A program made the position numbers and the translations under genes. Shown piece after piece: positions 19,224 to 27,040 of a stretch of DNA of 64,000 nt (its first letter is position 1; each line of letters begins with the position of its first letter). The notes under the pieces are model-generated. The model was not told the origin of the DNA and did no database searches. It worked only from the letters and a program-made list of their open reading frames with translations. Where the stretch lies: positions 1,240,001 to 1,304,000 of the forward strand of contig JADKIR010000005.1 in NCBI GenBank assembly GCA_016722655.1. The letters are read 5' to 3'. This stretch comes from Cytophagaceae bacterium (GTDB lineage: Bacteria; Bacteroidota; Bacteroidia; Cytophagales; Spirosomataceae).

Positions 19224-19967
19224 CTAAATATCATTCACCTTTTCACCAATATTAATAGCTCTCAAATCTCTTTTTATAACCTTCAAATCTTTGAAGTAAC
19301 CAATGGTTGCGATATCAACATATAAACCAACATATCCTTTTTTGTTCTTTCCCAGCATTTTGTTTACAATAAATGAAGAGTATTTTAAATCGTTAATAAA
19401 CATTTCGGCGGTTTCACCATTTATTTCCAGTCGCATTGTAATCCATTCATTTAGCATAACCGGAGCGGAACCTTCATAGGAACCCGCCGGGAATTTATCT
19501 CTCAAGGTTTGGAACTTGTAATCAGGATAAGAAAAGTACTGAACCGCATGGTTTCTAGCCATTTGGTTATTAATTCTTCCTACTTTTGGACGTAAATAAA
19601 TGGATTCCCAAGCCGAATCATCTTCTTTGATTCTATAATACAAGCCAATAAATCCTGCTGCTGGTGGATACGGTGAAGGGTTTTGAATTTGACTGTACAT
19701 TTTCACTTCTATTGTGCCGTTTTCAAAATCATCAATGCCTAAAAGTCGGGCGTAATGCTGGTCATCAACAGTAGTTTCCAACTTTTTTTCATCAAAAGGA
19801 AGTGATTTGAGATCACGTTCAATTTTAAGTACTTTATCACCCTGAAATTTGATGATTTCACCACTTACATTATGGAGTTCAAATGTTTGTTTGCCGAGTT
19901 TTATCGTCTGAGCTATGCTTTTACCGACAAAAAGACAAAAGAATACAAATACTAAATATTTTTTCAT
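19224..19967 (-). CDS. Exported protein with a concanavalin/LamG-like fold, 247 aa
   Basis: It has a signal peptide ending in SIAQ, and the mature part reads as a beta-rich jelly roll: FENGTIEVKMYSQI, AAGFIGLYYRIKEDD, WESIYLRP, EWITMRLEINGETAEMFIND and KGYVGLYVD. This order is typical of concanavalin-like domains of the 3-keto-disaccharide hydrolase/DUF1080 and LamG kind. Catalytic residues cannot be assigned. It stands alone on the minus strand. It may bind or trim sugars outside the cell, but that is inference. Confidence 0.65.
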   Translation of the reverse strand: MKKYLVFVFFCLFVGKSIAQTIKLGKQTFELHNVSGEIIKFQGDKVLKIERDLKSLPFDEKKLETTVDDQHYARLLGIDDFENGTIEVKMYSQIQNPSPYPPAAGFIGLYYRIKEDDSAWESIYLRPKVGRINNQMARNHAVQYFSYPDYKFQTLRDKFPAGSYEGSAPVMLNEWITMRLEINGETAEMFINDLKYSSFIVNKMLGKNKKGYVGLYVDIATIGYFKDLKVIKRDLRAINIGEKVNDI

Positions 19968-20067
19968 TTTTAAAATTTTAATAAGCCACTACCGCCTGAG
20001 TAAAATACTATTAAAAGTACTTTTTAATTCATGCGGGAGTGGCCAACAAGGTAAATTGGAAATGATA

Positions 20068-20592
20068 TTAAAATAATTTTTCTTGTGGGGGTTTTACACC
20101 TGCTAATCTGATATATACGGTTGCTTGTCCCCGGTGATGAGTTTGATGCTCAAATGCTTTAGCAAGTGCCATAGCCCTTGTCATATCGAAGTTTCCGAAA
20201 AGTTTTACATTCTCGCTCATTTTTGATAGCTCGGTTTTTTTGATGCTATTTATTACAAATTCATAACCTTCCAAGACCAGCCTGGTTACATTTTCTTTAG
20301 AAGTGTTGGTCGTTTTTTCCAACTCTCCCATTCCTACCGGGCTTTTTTCGCCGGTGGCAGCTGAGGCAAAACCATAGTTTGCATCTGTTAAATGGAGCAT
20401 AACCTGAGCAAAAGAACGGATTTCAGGAGTGGGTTTAAGGTCATATTTTTCAGCGGGCATCGCCTCTAAATACTCTTTGGTGTAAGTTTTGGCACGTTCC
20501 CATTCTTTGAGCATATCTTCTTTCGAACTTTGGGCAAAAGAGCTCAAAGTGGCCCCTAATAATACCGAAAAGGCAATCAGAATCTTTTTCAT
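20068..20592 (-). CDS. Exported DinB-family protein
   Basis: This is a 174-aa protein with a signal peptide ending in SFAQ, followed by a four-helix DinB/YfiT-like domain. The metal-binding His pattern is visible: His67 or so in MLHLTDANYG, and a pair in FEHQTHHRGQ near residue 150. Members are metal-dependent transferases, often thiol-linked. An exported version is common in Bacteroidota. It sits 78 bp downstream of the Crp/Fnr gene on the same strand, which may control it. Confidence 0.85.
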   Translation of the reverse strand: MKKILIAFSVLLGATLSSFAQSSKEDMLKEWERAKTYTKEYLEAMPAEKYDLKPTPEIRSFAQVMLHLTDANYGFASAATGEKSPVGMGELEKTTNTSKENVTRLVLEGYEFVINSIKKTELSKMSENVKLFGNFDMTRAMALAKAFEHQTHHRGQATVYIRLAGVKPPQEKLF

Positions 20593-20669
20593 GTTTTGTA
20601 AGAATTAATTTTATTGAAATAATTTCCACAAAACTATAAGTGAGGGGAGGTTAAAATACTTAAACTAGA

Positions 20670-21281
20670 TTAAGAAATGCGATTAGGAGAACTCATTTCT
20701 TTCCTGATTTTACTCAAAAACTCAGGTGTAATTCCCAAATATGAGGCAATTTCTTTATTGGGCAGGCGGTTGGAAAGAAAAGGGTAATGTTTCAGGAAAC
20801 TATTATATCGTTGCACAGCAGTAGAACTAAAATTTTGAATAACCCGGTTTTGGAGTTCAACAAAATTGTTTTCGATTGTGACTTTGAACATGCGGTTAAG
20901 CTTGGGTATCTGTACAAAAAGTTCGTATAAATCCGCTTGTGGGATTTGGAAAATTTCGGCATCTTCAATGGCTTCAATGTTAAGGTTGCTGGGCAATTGG
21001 GTATAGAAACTTCCAACATCTGCAATCCAATTGCCTTCAGCAGCAAACTGAATGTTGTGACTAAAACCTTTATCATCTATGCCAAACATCTTAAAACAAC
21101 CTTTATTGATGTAAGTATAATGTTTGCAGATTTTCCCATCTTTTAAAATCAGAGTCTTTTTTTTGATCGCATGAGCAGTTATTTTACTTTTAATAAGATT
21201 AGATTCCTCACTAGTCAAAGGAATTTGGTCTTCAAACTCTTTGAAAAGGGATTGTATGTTCTTATGATTAGTATCGTCCAT
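20670..21281 (-). CDS. Crp/Fnr-family transcriptional regulator
   Basis: This is a 203-aa regulator. The N-terminal cyclic-nucleotide-binding-like beta-roll (about residues 25-115) includes GKICKHYTYINKGCFKMF and AEGNWIADVGSFY. The C-terminal winged helix has the recognition region NKEIASYLGITPEFLSKIRK. No Fnr-type Cys cluster is seen. It probably controls the DinB-like gene just downstream or itself. Confidence 0.9.
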   Translation of the reverse strand: MDDTNHKNIQSLFKEFEDQIPLTSEESNLIKSKITAHAIKKKTLILKDGKICKHYTYINKGCFKMFGIDDKGFSHNIQFAAEGNWIADVGSFYTQLPSNLNIEAIEDAEIFQIPQADLYELFVQIPKLNRMFKVTIENNFVELQNRVIQNFSSTAVQRYNSFLKHYPFLSNRLPNKEIASYLGITPEFLSKIRKEMSSPNRIS

Positions 21282-21786
21282 CGCAAAATATTTGGGTATT
21301 AATCGGTAAAATTACAACCCAACGATATCAAAAATGGAAGCTGGGCTATATTTAATAAAATGCTAAGAATTTATTTGGGACCTAAAATAAATATTTAGAG
21401 CCGTCTTATGATATTTATAATCTAATAATAATAACCTTTTAGAACAAAATTTTCTGAAAACATAAAATAAATCGTTGCCTTTGACATTTAATTTAATTCA
21501 CTTTTTTATAAAATCCCAATCATCCCAACTGACTTCCAAAAGCCTGTATTGCTTCCAGCGGGGAAACATCCGATAAGGCCTGAGCAGAATCAGGGCTACG
21601 GTCAAATGATTTTGAGAAAAAGCTCCAAAGTTAATCCCCTGCAATTAATATCTAAGACTACCTTTGTTGCTCCAAATACATTTAAGACAATATTCAAACC
21701 TATTCAGATAATTTTCAAATTCTCTTGAAGCCCTTTAGTTGATGTTTATTTCATTAAAATGAAAAATGAAATTTTCAAGTTTGATT
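21282..21786. other. Non-coding gap with one possible gene remnant
   Basis: This is an A+T-rich stretch between the Crp/Fnr and GNAT genes. Apart from the short coding-like segment at about 21497-21640, I see no gene, RNA or repeat. Confidence 0.5.
21497..21640 (-). pseudogene. Possible C-terminal gene remnant, about 47 codons
   Basis: On the minus strand a short frame reads VALILLRPYRMFPRWKQYRL and then LLEVSWDDWDFIKK before a TGA. It is more G+C-rich than its surroundings and has protein-like composition, but an in-frame TAA lies just upstream and no start is seen. I do not recognise the parent family. It could equally be a chance open segment. Confidence 0.3.
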
Positions 21787-22305
21787 TTAAATTTCCAGCC
21801 TCATCATAATATCCGTTTGCTCATCATCTCCTAGTTTGAAAATATGCTTGTCAAATTCTATGAAACCATTTTTCTTATAAAAACCGATGGCTCGAGGGTT
21901 TTCTTCCCAAACACCTAACCAAACATATTTTTTATTCATTTCTTTGGCCAACGCAATAGCCTTATCATATAGCAGCTGCCCAACTTTTTTACCATGGAAA
22001 TCTTTTAATACGTATATCCTCTCTATTTCTAAAGCAGAAATATCTTTCAGTTCCGTTTGTGAACTTCCAAAATTCACCTTCAAATACCCAATGATATCAT
22101 CACCAAGAATGGCAAAGTAAAATTGAGAGTCCGGGTCAGCAAGTTCGCTGCTAAGTTTGTCTTCTGAAAAACCCTCCTCCAGATAGTTTTTCATATTTTC
22201 CTCGGTATTGCCGGCTGCAAAGGTTTCAAAAAAGGTGAGTCTTCCTATTTTTTGCAATTGTGCCAAATCAGATAATTTTACAGGTATTATTTTGATGTTT
22301 TCCAT
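21787..22305 (-). CDS. GNAT-family N-acetyltransferase
   Basis: This is a 172-aa acetyl-CoA-dependent acetyltransferase. The GNAT core is complete: LEIERIYVLKDFHGKKVGQLLYDKA is the motif A strand and acetyl-CoA loop, and WLGVWEENPRAIGFYKKNGF is the motif B/C region. It resembles the spermidine/amino-acid acetyltransferase branch (PaiA-like). It stands alone, and the substrate is unknown. Confidence 0.92.
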   Translation of the reverse strand: MENIKIIPVKLSDLAQLQKIGRLTFFETFAAGNTEENMKNYLEEGFSEDKLSSELADPDSQFYFAILGDDIIGYLKVNFGSSQTELKDISALEIERIYVLKDFHGKKVGQLLYDKAIALAKEMNKKYVWLGVWEENPRAIGFYKKNGFIEFDKHIFKLGDDEQTDIMMRLEI

Positions 22306-22514
22306 TCCGGAACAAATTTAATTTTTTGGGCGATATTGGTAATTTGGGTTAGTCAATTATTAATTACCAGTTACTAGCTTAATGTAAGCCAAAGTACAAA
22401 GTTCAATTTATTAAAAAGCAATTTTTCAAATGATTATTTAACAAATGTAAAAGGATTCCATTTTTTCATTATCCTATTTTGTTGCAGGTTTTAAATAAAA
22501 AACTTACAAACAAA

Positions 22515-22868
22515 ATGAAAATACTATTTATCATCAATGATGCCCCTTATGGCTCCGAAAAAGCCTATAATGCCCTCAGAATTGCCAATCAATTGGGCAA
22601 AGAACATCCTGACACGGAGGTGAGAATATTCCTGATGGCCGATGCCGTAAGTGCTGCCCTCCCCAATCAGAATACACCTAATGGATTTTACAACATAGAA
22701 AGGATGCTGAAACTTTCACTCAATAAAGGAGCAAAAGTAAAACTTTGTGGCTCATGTACCGATGCCCGGGGCATACGCAACCTTCCTTTAGTTGAAGGTG
22801 CCGAAATAAGCACTTTGGCTGAGCTTACCGACTGGGTAGTTGACAGCGACAAGGTATTGACTTTTTGA
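22515..22868 (+). CDS. DsrE-family sulfur-carrier-like protein (cytoplasmic)
   Basis: I chose the ATG at 22515 (MKILFIINDAPYG). The longer frame from 22479 adds 12 residues that do not belong to the fold. The 117-aa product has the DsrE alpha/beta fold with a CxxC pair, Cys78 and Cys81, in KLCGSCTDARG, and ends in VLTF. DsrE/TusD-type proteins carry persulfide sulfur on Cys. It is followed after 3 bp by an MFS transporter and then by an exported DsrE paralogue that also has a CxxC and ends in VLTF. Confidence 0.88.
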   Translation: MKILFIINDAPYGSEKAYNALRIANQLGKEHPDTEVRIFLMADAVSAALPNQNTPNGFYNIERMLKLSLNKGAKVKLCGSCTDARGIRNLPLVEGAEISTLAELTDWVVDSDKVLTF

Positions 22869-22871
22869 TCT

Positions 22872-24086
22872 ATGCAGCAAAAAAACATACGCTTGGGTCT
22901 CAAAGAAAACTGGAAGCAGTTTACGCTCTTAGTGATTGTCAATGCATTTGTTGGGGGAATGGTAGGCCTGGAACGCACCATTTTCCCGGAATTTGCTTTC
23001 GAAAATTTTGGGATTTCTTCTTACGTTGCTATTCTTTCTTTTATAACCGCATTTGGACTCAGCAAAGCCATTACCAATTATTTCGCAGGAAAACTGGCCA
23101 ACAGTTTTGGGCGAAAAAACCTTCTGATTTTAGGCTGGATTATCGCTCTGCCCATCCCCTTTATGCTGATTTATGCCGAAAGTTGGTATGTCGTGGTCTT
23201 GTCCAATGGATTACTCGGAATAAGTCAGGGCTTCACCTGGAGCAGCACCGTAGTTATGAAAATTGACTTGGCAGGTGAAAAAGACCGTGGACTGGCAATG
23301 GGCCTAAATGAATTCGCAGGATATCTGTCTGTCGGAATTTTTGCCTGGCTCACCGGGTACATTGCCAACCGGTTTGGAATCATCCCCTACCCTTTTTATC
23401 TGGGAATTCTGCTCTCTGTTTTTGGCCTGCTTTTGAGTGTTTTCTTTGTCAACGACACCCGTGTTTTTACCCATCAGGAAAACAAAACCTCGCCCGGTAA
23501 AGCCCTGGGAAATATTTTTTGGGAGACTACTTTAAAAAACAAAACCCTGAGTACCGTTACACAAGCGGGCCTGGTCAATAACCTCAACGATGGTATGATT
23601 TGGGGATTACTGCCTATACTACTTTTCCAGTATCGGCTAAATATCGCCGACATTGGGCTCATTACCGCCACTTATCCGGTAGTGTGGGGAATTGGTCAAT
23701 TATTTACAGGCAAAATGTCAGATCATTATTCTAAAAAATCCATGCTGTTTTGGGGTATGATGCTTCAGGGAATTGCCATTTTAGGATTCCTGTTTCTTCA
23801 AAAATTCATGTATCTGATTTCACTTTCTGTAATTCTGGGAATAGGCACCGCTCTGGTTTATCCTACATTTTTATCAACTATTGCGGCTACCACTCCACCT
23901 TTACAACGGGCGGAGAGTATTGGCACTTTCCGACTCTGGAGAGACCTGGGTTATTCCATCGGAGCTATTGTTTCGGGAGTTCTTTCCGATATTTGGGGGC
24001 TTCCCATTGCGATTGCATTTATTGGATTACTTACCATCTTATCGGCAGTCGTGATTAAATTCAGAATGCCAAACGCTATCCCATAA
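22872..24086 (+). CDS. MFS transporter between two DsrE genes
   Basis: This is a 404-aa inner-membrane protein with about 12 hydrophobic segments. The MFS loop motif is visible as NSFGRKNLLILGW after the second segment, with a related GKMSDHYSKKSMLFWG in the second half. NDGMIWGLLP and GTFRLWRDLGYSIGA are typical of a multidrug/sugar-type MFS branch. The substrate is not evident. Its position between a cytoplasmic and an exported DsrE protein suggests a sulfur-containing or oxyanion substrate, which is inference. Confidence 0.9.
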   Translation: MQQKNIRLGLKENWKQFTLLVIVNAFVGGMVGLERTIFPEFAFENFGISSYVAILSFITAFGLSKAITNYFAGKLANSFGRKNLLILGWIIALPIPFMLIYAESWYVVVLSNGLLGISQGFTWSSTVVMKIDLAGEKDRGLAMGLNEFAGYLSVGIFAWLTGYIANRFGIIPYPFYLGILLSVFGLLLSVFFVNDTRVFTHQENKTSPGKALGNIFWETTLKNKTLSTVTQAGLVNNLNDGMIWGLLPILLFQYRLNIADIGLITATYPVVWGIGQLFTGKMSDHYSKKSMLFWGMMLQGIAILGFLFLQKFMYLISLSVILGIGTALVYPTFLSTIAATTPPLQRAESIGTFRLWRDLGYSIGAIVSGVLSDIWGLPIAIAFIGLLTILSAVVIKFRMPNAIP

Positions 24087-24136
24087 ATTAAAAACTCTAA
24101 TTTTGAAAAACTCCTTTCTAAAATATTATTCTAAAA

Positions 24137-24553
24137 ATGAAAAAAACTTTAATTCTTATCACTTTCTTTTTGAGTCTGTTTATCAATAAACTTTCGGCTC
24201 AAAGCACTTCCAAGGCTGCTACTTTTCCTACCACCAGTATCGGGATGGTGATATATTCCAATGACGTAGAGACTATCTGGAATGCCCTGAGATTAGCCAA
24301 TTTTTCAAAAAATGCCGGAGATACCGTATCGGTGTTTTTATTGGGAAAAGGCGTGGAACTCGACAATCTGGTAAAAGAAAATGCCAACTTGAAAGAACAA
24401 TCTGATAAATTCCTGAAAAGCGGTGGAGTAATACTAGGATGTGGTACTTGTCTGGTACAAAGAAAAAACAATGAGCCGCAGGTTTGTAAGTTTTCTTCCC
24501 TTGCCGACCTCTATGCCCTTATCAGGAAAAACAAAACAGTGTTGACATTCTGA
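24137..24553 (+). CDS. Exported DsrE-family protein
   Basis: This is a 138-aa protein with a signal peptide ending in KLSAQ, then the same DsrE fold as the gene at 22515. A CxxC pair, Cys102 and Cys105, lies in ILGCGTCLVQ, with a further Cys117, and the last residues are again VLTF. An exported member implies a periplasmic thiol or persulfide role. It is 50 bp after the MFS gene and ends at a strong terminator. Confidence 0.88.
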   Translation: MKKTLILITFFLSLFINKLSAQSTSKAATFPTTSIGMVIYSNDVETIWNALRLANFSKNAGDTVSVFLLGKGVELDNLVKENANLKEQSDKFLKSGGVILGCGTCLVQRKNNEPQVCKFSSLADLYALIRKNKTVLTF

Positions 24554-24562
24554 TGTTTATAT

Positions 24563-24601
24563 AAAAAAAGGGCCATATCATAGAATGGCCCCTTTGGTTT
24601 T
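24563..24601. terminator. Bidirectional terminator after the DsrE-MFS-DsrE operon
   Basis: AAAGGGCCAT pairs with ATGGCCCCTTT around an 8-nt loop, with As before and a T-rich tract after. It serves the plus-strand operon and the convergent minus-strand gene at 24601-24951. Confidence 0.8.
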
Positions 24602-24951
24602 TACTCGGCTACTTTGTCAGGATTGGGCTTTCGTCGGGGTCTCTTCCTCATCGACTTCTTGGTGCCTCCGGCCATCTGGTATTGATTGGAATCTTTGCCA
24701 AATTTGGCTCCAACTCCGATCAGAATACGCTCGTTGTAGTCCTTCAGAACCATCTCCTTTTCTTTAATCCTGTTCCTTAGCTCTCCCAACGACGCCAATT
24801 GGGTGTTGTAAGAGTTGAGCAAAACTTCCACCTCAGAAATTGCTGACTGATAAGTTTCAACACTGAGACCATTGCCGAGATCAAGCTCGGCAGAGATAGA
24901 TCGCACTCCCGCGATTCTATCTAAAGCTGAATTCAAAGTTTGATTTCTCAT
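24601..24951 (-). CDS. Hypothetical helical protein, 116 aa
   Basis: I do not recognise this protein. It has no signal peptide. Residues about 15-75 are predicted helical with heptad-like spacing (VETYQSAISEVEVLLNSYN, LGELRNRIKEKEMVLKDYN), and the tail is strongly basic (KKSMRKRPRRKPNP). The plan suggests a small coiled-coil protein with a nucleic-acid-binding or flexible tail. It borders the long repeat-rich non-coding region. Confidence 0.6.
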   Translation of the reverse strand: MRNQTLNSALDRIAGVRSISAELDLGNGLSVETYQSAISEVEVLLNSYNTQLASLGELRNRIKEKEMVLKDYNERILIGVGAKFGKDSNQYQMAGGTKKSMRKRPRRKPNPDKVAE

Positions 24952-25971
24952 TCTTTTAAAAAATTAATTAGTAAAAAAATTGGAATCTTTCCTTGATAAA
25001 TCTCAAATGTTGACATAATTTTAAACGCTAATTATGAACTATGTCAAGGGGCTGCCTTCTCACGACGGGGGCCTTTTGATTTTTATCTAAGTCTGAATTC
25101 CTTTAAATAAGCGATTGTTCGCTCCCCAAATCTGTTAATGTACGAGCACAACTATCTCAGGCTATCAAGCATAAAAGTCTGATAACAAATACCTTATTCA
25201 AAATCAGAAAGAGCCGAAATTTACTTTTGGTTTTCTTACTTCATCTGAACACTGCTCAATTTTTCGAGTTCGAACTTCGAAGAATCTGATTTAAAAAATC
25301 AAATTCATTAAAAAAATTAAATAGAAGACAATGTTGTTTTATCCTATACATTACAAAGTTATATCTTTTAGATAATACAAAACAAGAGGTTGATTATTTA
25401 CCTTTAAAATAAAATGAATATTTTGAGTAACTAAATTTCTAAATCATTAATAATAAGCACTATGTAAAAAATTCTTCTAATAAAAATATTACTAAACGGT
25501 CATTTTTAAAAATCATACAAAAAATTAAACAATTGACTATCAGTTATTTAAAAATTTAAATATAACCATATCCTTTAGATTTGATTAAAAATTTTATTGA
25601 ATTGCTAATAAAATATACAAGACAAAAAATGCTTTCCCTGAAAAGTTTGTATTTTTTTTGACTTAAATTGCTCTTAATTAGATAATTACACCTGATTGCT
25701 AGAAAAATTAGCCAAACATTTTAAAAATCTAAAAATGTTAGATTTATTTTATCCGGGCTCAATTTTTCTAAAAACCCCAATTTTCATCTCGTTGAATAGA
25801 AGCTTCTACATCAGAAATCTATCTTCTAATCTTGAATGCTAATACTTTTCCTAAAACTTTCCATTGATTCCCGGAATGTATTCTGTGAATTCTATTATTT
25901 ATTTCTCGAATGGTTAACTGGATGATTTACTTCCTTTAAATTTTTAATTCTTCAATGTTTCAAGGATTTTG
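24952..25971. other. Long A+T-rich non-coding stretch
   Basis: About 1 kb without a credible gene. A G+C-rich patch near 25040-25080 (GGGGCTGCCTT, GGGGGCCTTTTG) could form a weak hairpin in the leader of the minus-strand gene. The rest is very A+T-rich and otherwise featureless up to the 42-bp tandem array. Confidence 0.55.
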
Positions 25972-26349
25972 AATCAAGTAAAAACTTTTTGATGCATTGT
26001 AATGCTCGATGTTTATCAAGTAAAATGTTTTTGTTTCTTTATTTCACTTGTTGTTTATCAAGTAAAATGTTTTTGTTTCTTTATATCACTTGTTGTTTAT
26101 CAAGTAAAAACTTTTTGTTGCTTTATAACGCATGTTGTGTATCAAGTAAAAACTTTTTATTGCTTTATAACGCATGTTGTGTATCAAGTAAAAACTTTTT
26201 GTTGCTTTATATCACTTGTTGTTTATCAAGTAAAAACTTTTTGTTGCTTTATAACACATGTTGATTATCAAGTAAAAACTTTTTGTTGCTTTATCACGGA
26301 TGTTGTGTATCAAGTAAAATGTTTTTCAATCAATTAATTTATCTTCGGT
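25972..26349. repeat. 42-bp tandem repeat array, eight full units plus a degenerate ninth
   Basis: The units start at 25972, 26014, 26056, 26098, 26140, 26182, 26224 and 26266, each exactly 42 bp, with a decayed one from 26308. All share ATCAAGTAAAA and most share GTTGCTTTAT. Two positions vary: AC or TG between the A-run and T-run, and about 7 bp before TGTTG. The A5-C-T5 centre of most units is nearly palindromic. Because 42 is a multiple of 3, repetitive frames of 91 and 111 codons are open across it, but their Cys/Phe-rich products do not look like proteins. Confidence 0.92.
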
Positions 26350-26512
26350 TGATATGTACATAATTCTCTCCTCATTTAGAATATATTGCCTTTTAAACAT
26401 ATTTTAAACTGTATTTAAAAACTCAAAACCCGGCTAATTAATTCTTGTCGCATATTTTAAACATTAAGGGATTAAGGGCATTAAGGATTTCTATATAAGC
26501 AACGGTTAAAAA

Positions 26513-26890
26513 AGTAACGCAAAAGCCGCAAAGGAGCCACAAAATCCACAAAGAAATCTGAGTTCCGTTTTTTTACCATTAAGGAATTAAGGGCATAAAG
26601 ATTTTAATCTTAACACATTTCAAATTCAGTACTCGCAACCCGCTACCCGGAATTTACCAACTTACCAAAAAAAACCTACTGCCTTCCCCCTATTGCCTAA
26701 GTAACGCAAAAGCCGCAAAGTAGCCACAAAATCCACGAAGAAATCAGGATTCTTTTCTTAACCATTAAGGAATTAAGGGCATGAAGAATTAACACCTTGA
26801 ACATTTCATACTCAGTACTCGCCCTTCGCAACCCGGAACTTACCAACTTTCCACCTTACTAAATTAAAAACCTACTGCCTACTCCCTGTT
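26513..26890. repeat. Tandem duplication of an about 188-bp block
   Basis: Copy 1 (about 26513-26700) and copy 2 (26701-26890) both begin GTAACGCAAAAGCCGCAAAG, contain CCATTAAGGAATTAAGGGCAT and end with a CCTACTGCCT stretch. A third partial ATTAAGGG motif lies just upstream at about 26464-26480. There is no coding potential. Confidence 0.85.
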
Positions 26891-26908
26891 GCCTCCTCCC
26901 TCTAAAAG

Positions 26909-27004
26909 CACATTAACTCATTATCACATTAACTCATTAGCACATTAACTCATTAGCACATTAACTCATTAGCACATTAACTCATTAGCACATTAACTCA
27001 TTAT
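26909..27004. repeat. 16-bp VNTR, six units, directly upstream of the restriction-modification gene
   Basis: Six head-to-tail copies of CACATTAACTCATTAG span exactly 96 bp. The first and last units end in T instead of G. The array ends 9 bp before the TTG at 27014 and 36 bp before the ATG at 27041, so unit loss or gain would alter promoter spacing or the leader of the downstream gene. Confidence 0.93.
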
Positions 27005-27040
27005 TTACTATTTTTGAAAAAAGAAATCACCTTTCACCTT

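Noticed and set aside
22865..23266. 133-codon plus-strand frame overlapping the MFS transporter start
   Set aside because: It lies in a different frame from the clear 12-segment transporter, and the product lacks hydrophobic or domain features.
25022..25090. 18-codon peptide or riboswitch in the G+C-rich patch
   Set aside because: The frame MNYVKGLPSHDGG is very short, the hairpin is weak and no known riboswitch core was recognised.
26002..26337. 111-codon open frame (and a 91-codon one) across the 42-bp array
   Set aside because: The frame is open only because the unit length is a multiple of 3. The product is a Cys/Phe/Val repeat without a protein-like context or start region.
25972..26349. 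CRISPR or interspaced-guide (TIGR-like) array
   Set aside because: There are no unique spacers of constant length. The variable windows are 2 and about 7 bp and recur between units, and no Cas, Nop-domain or RuvC/HNH effector is nearby.
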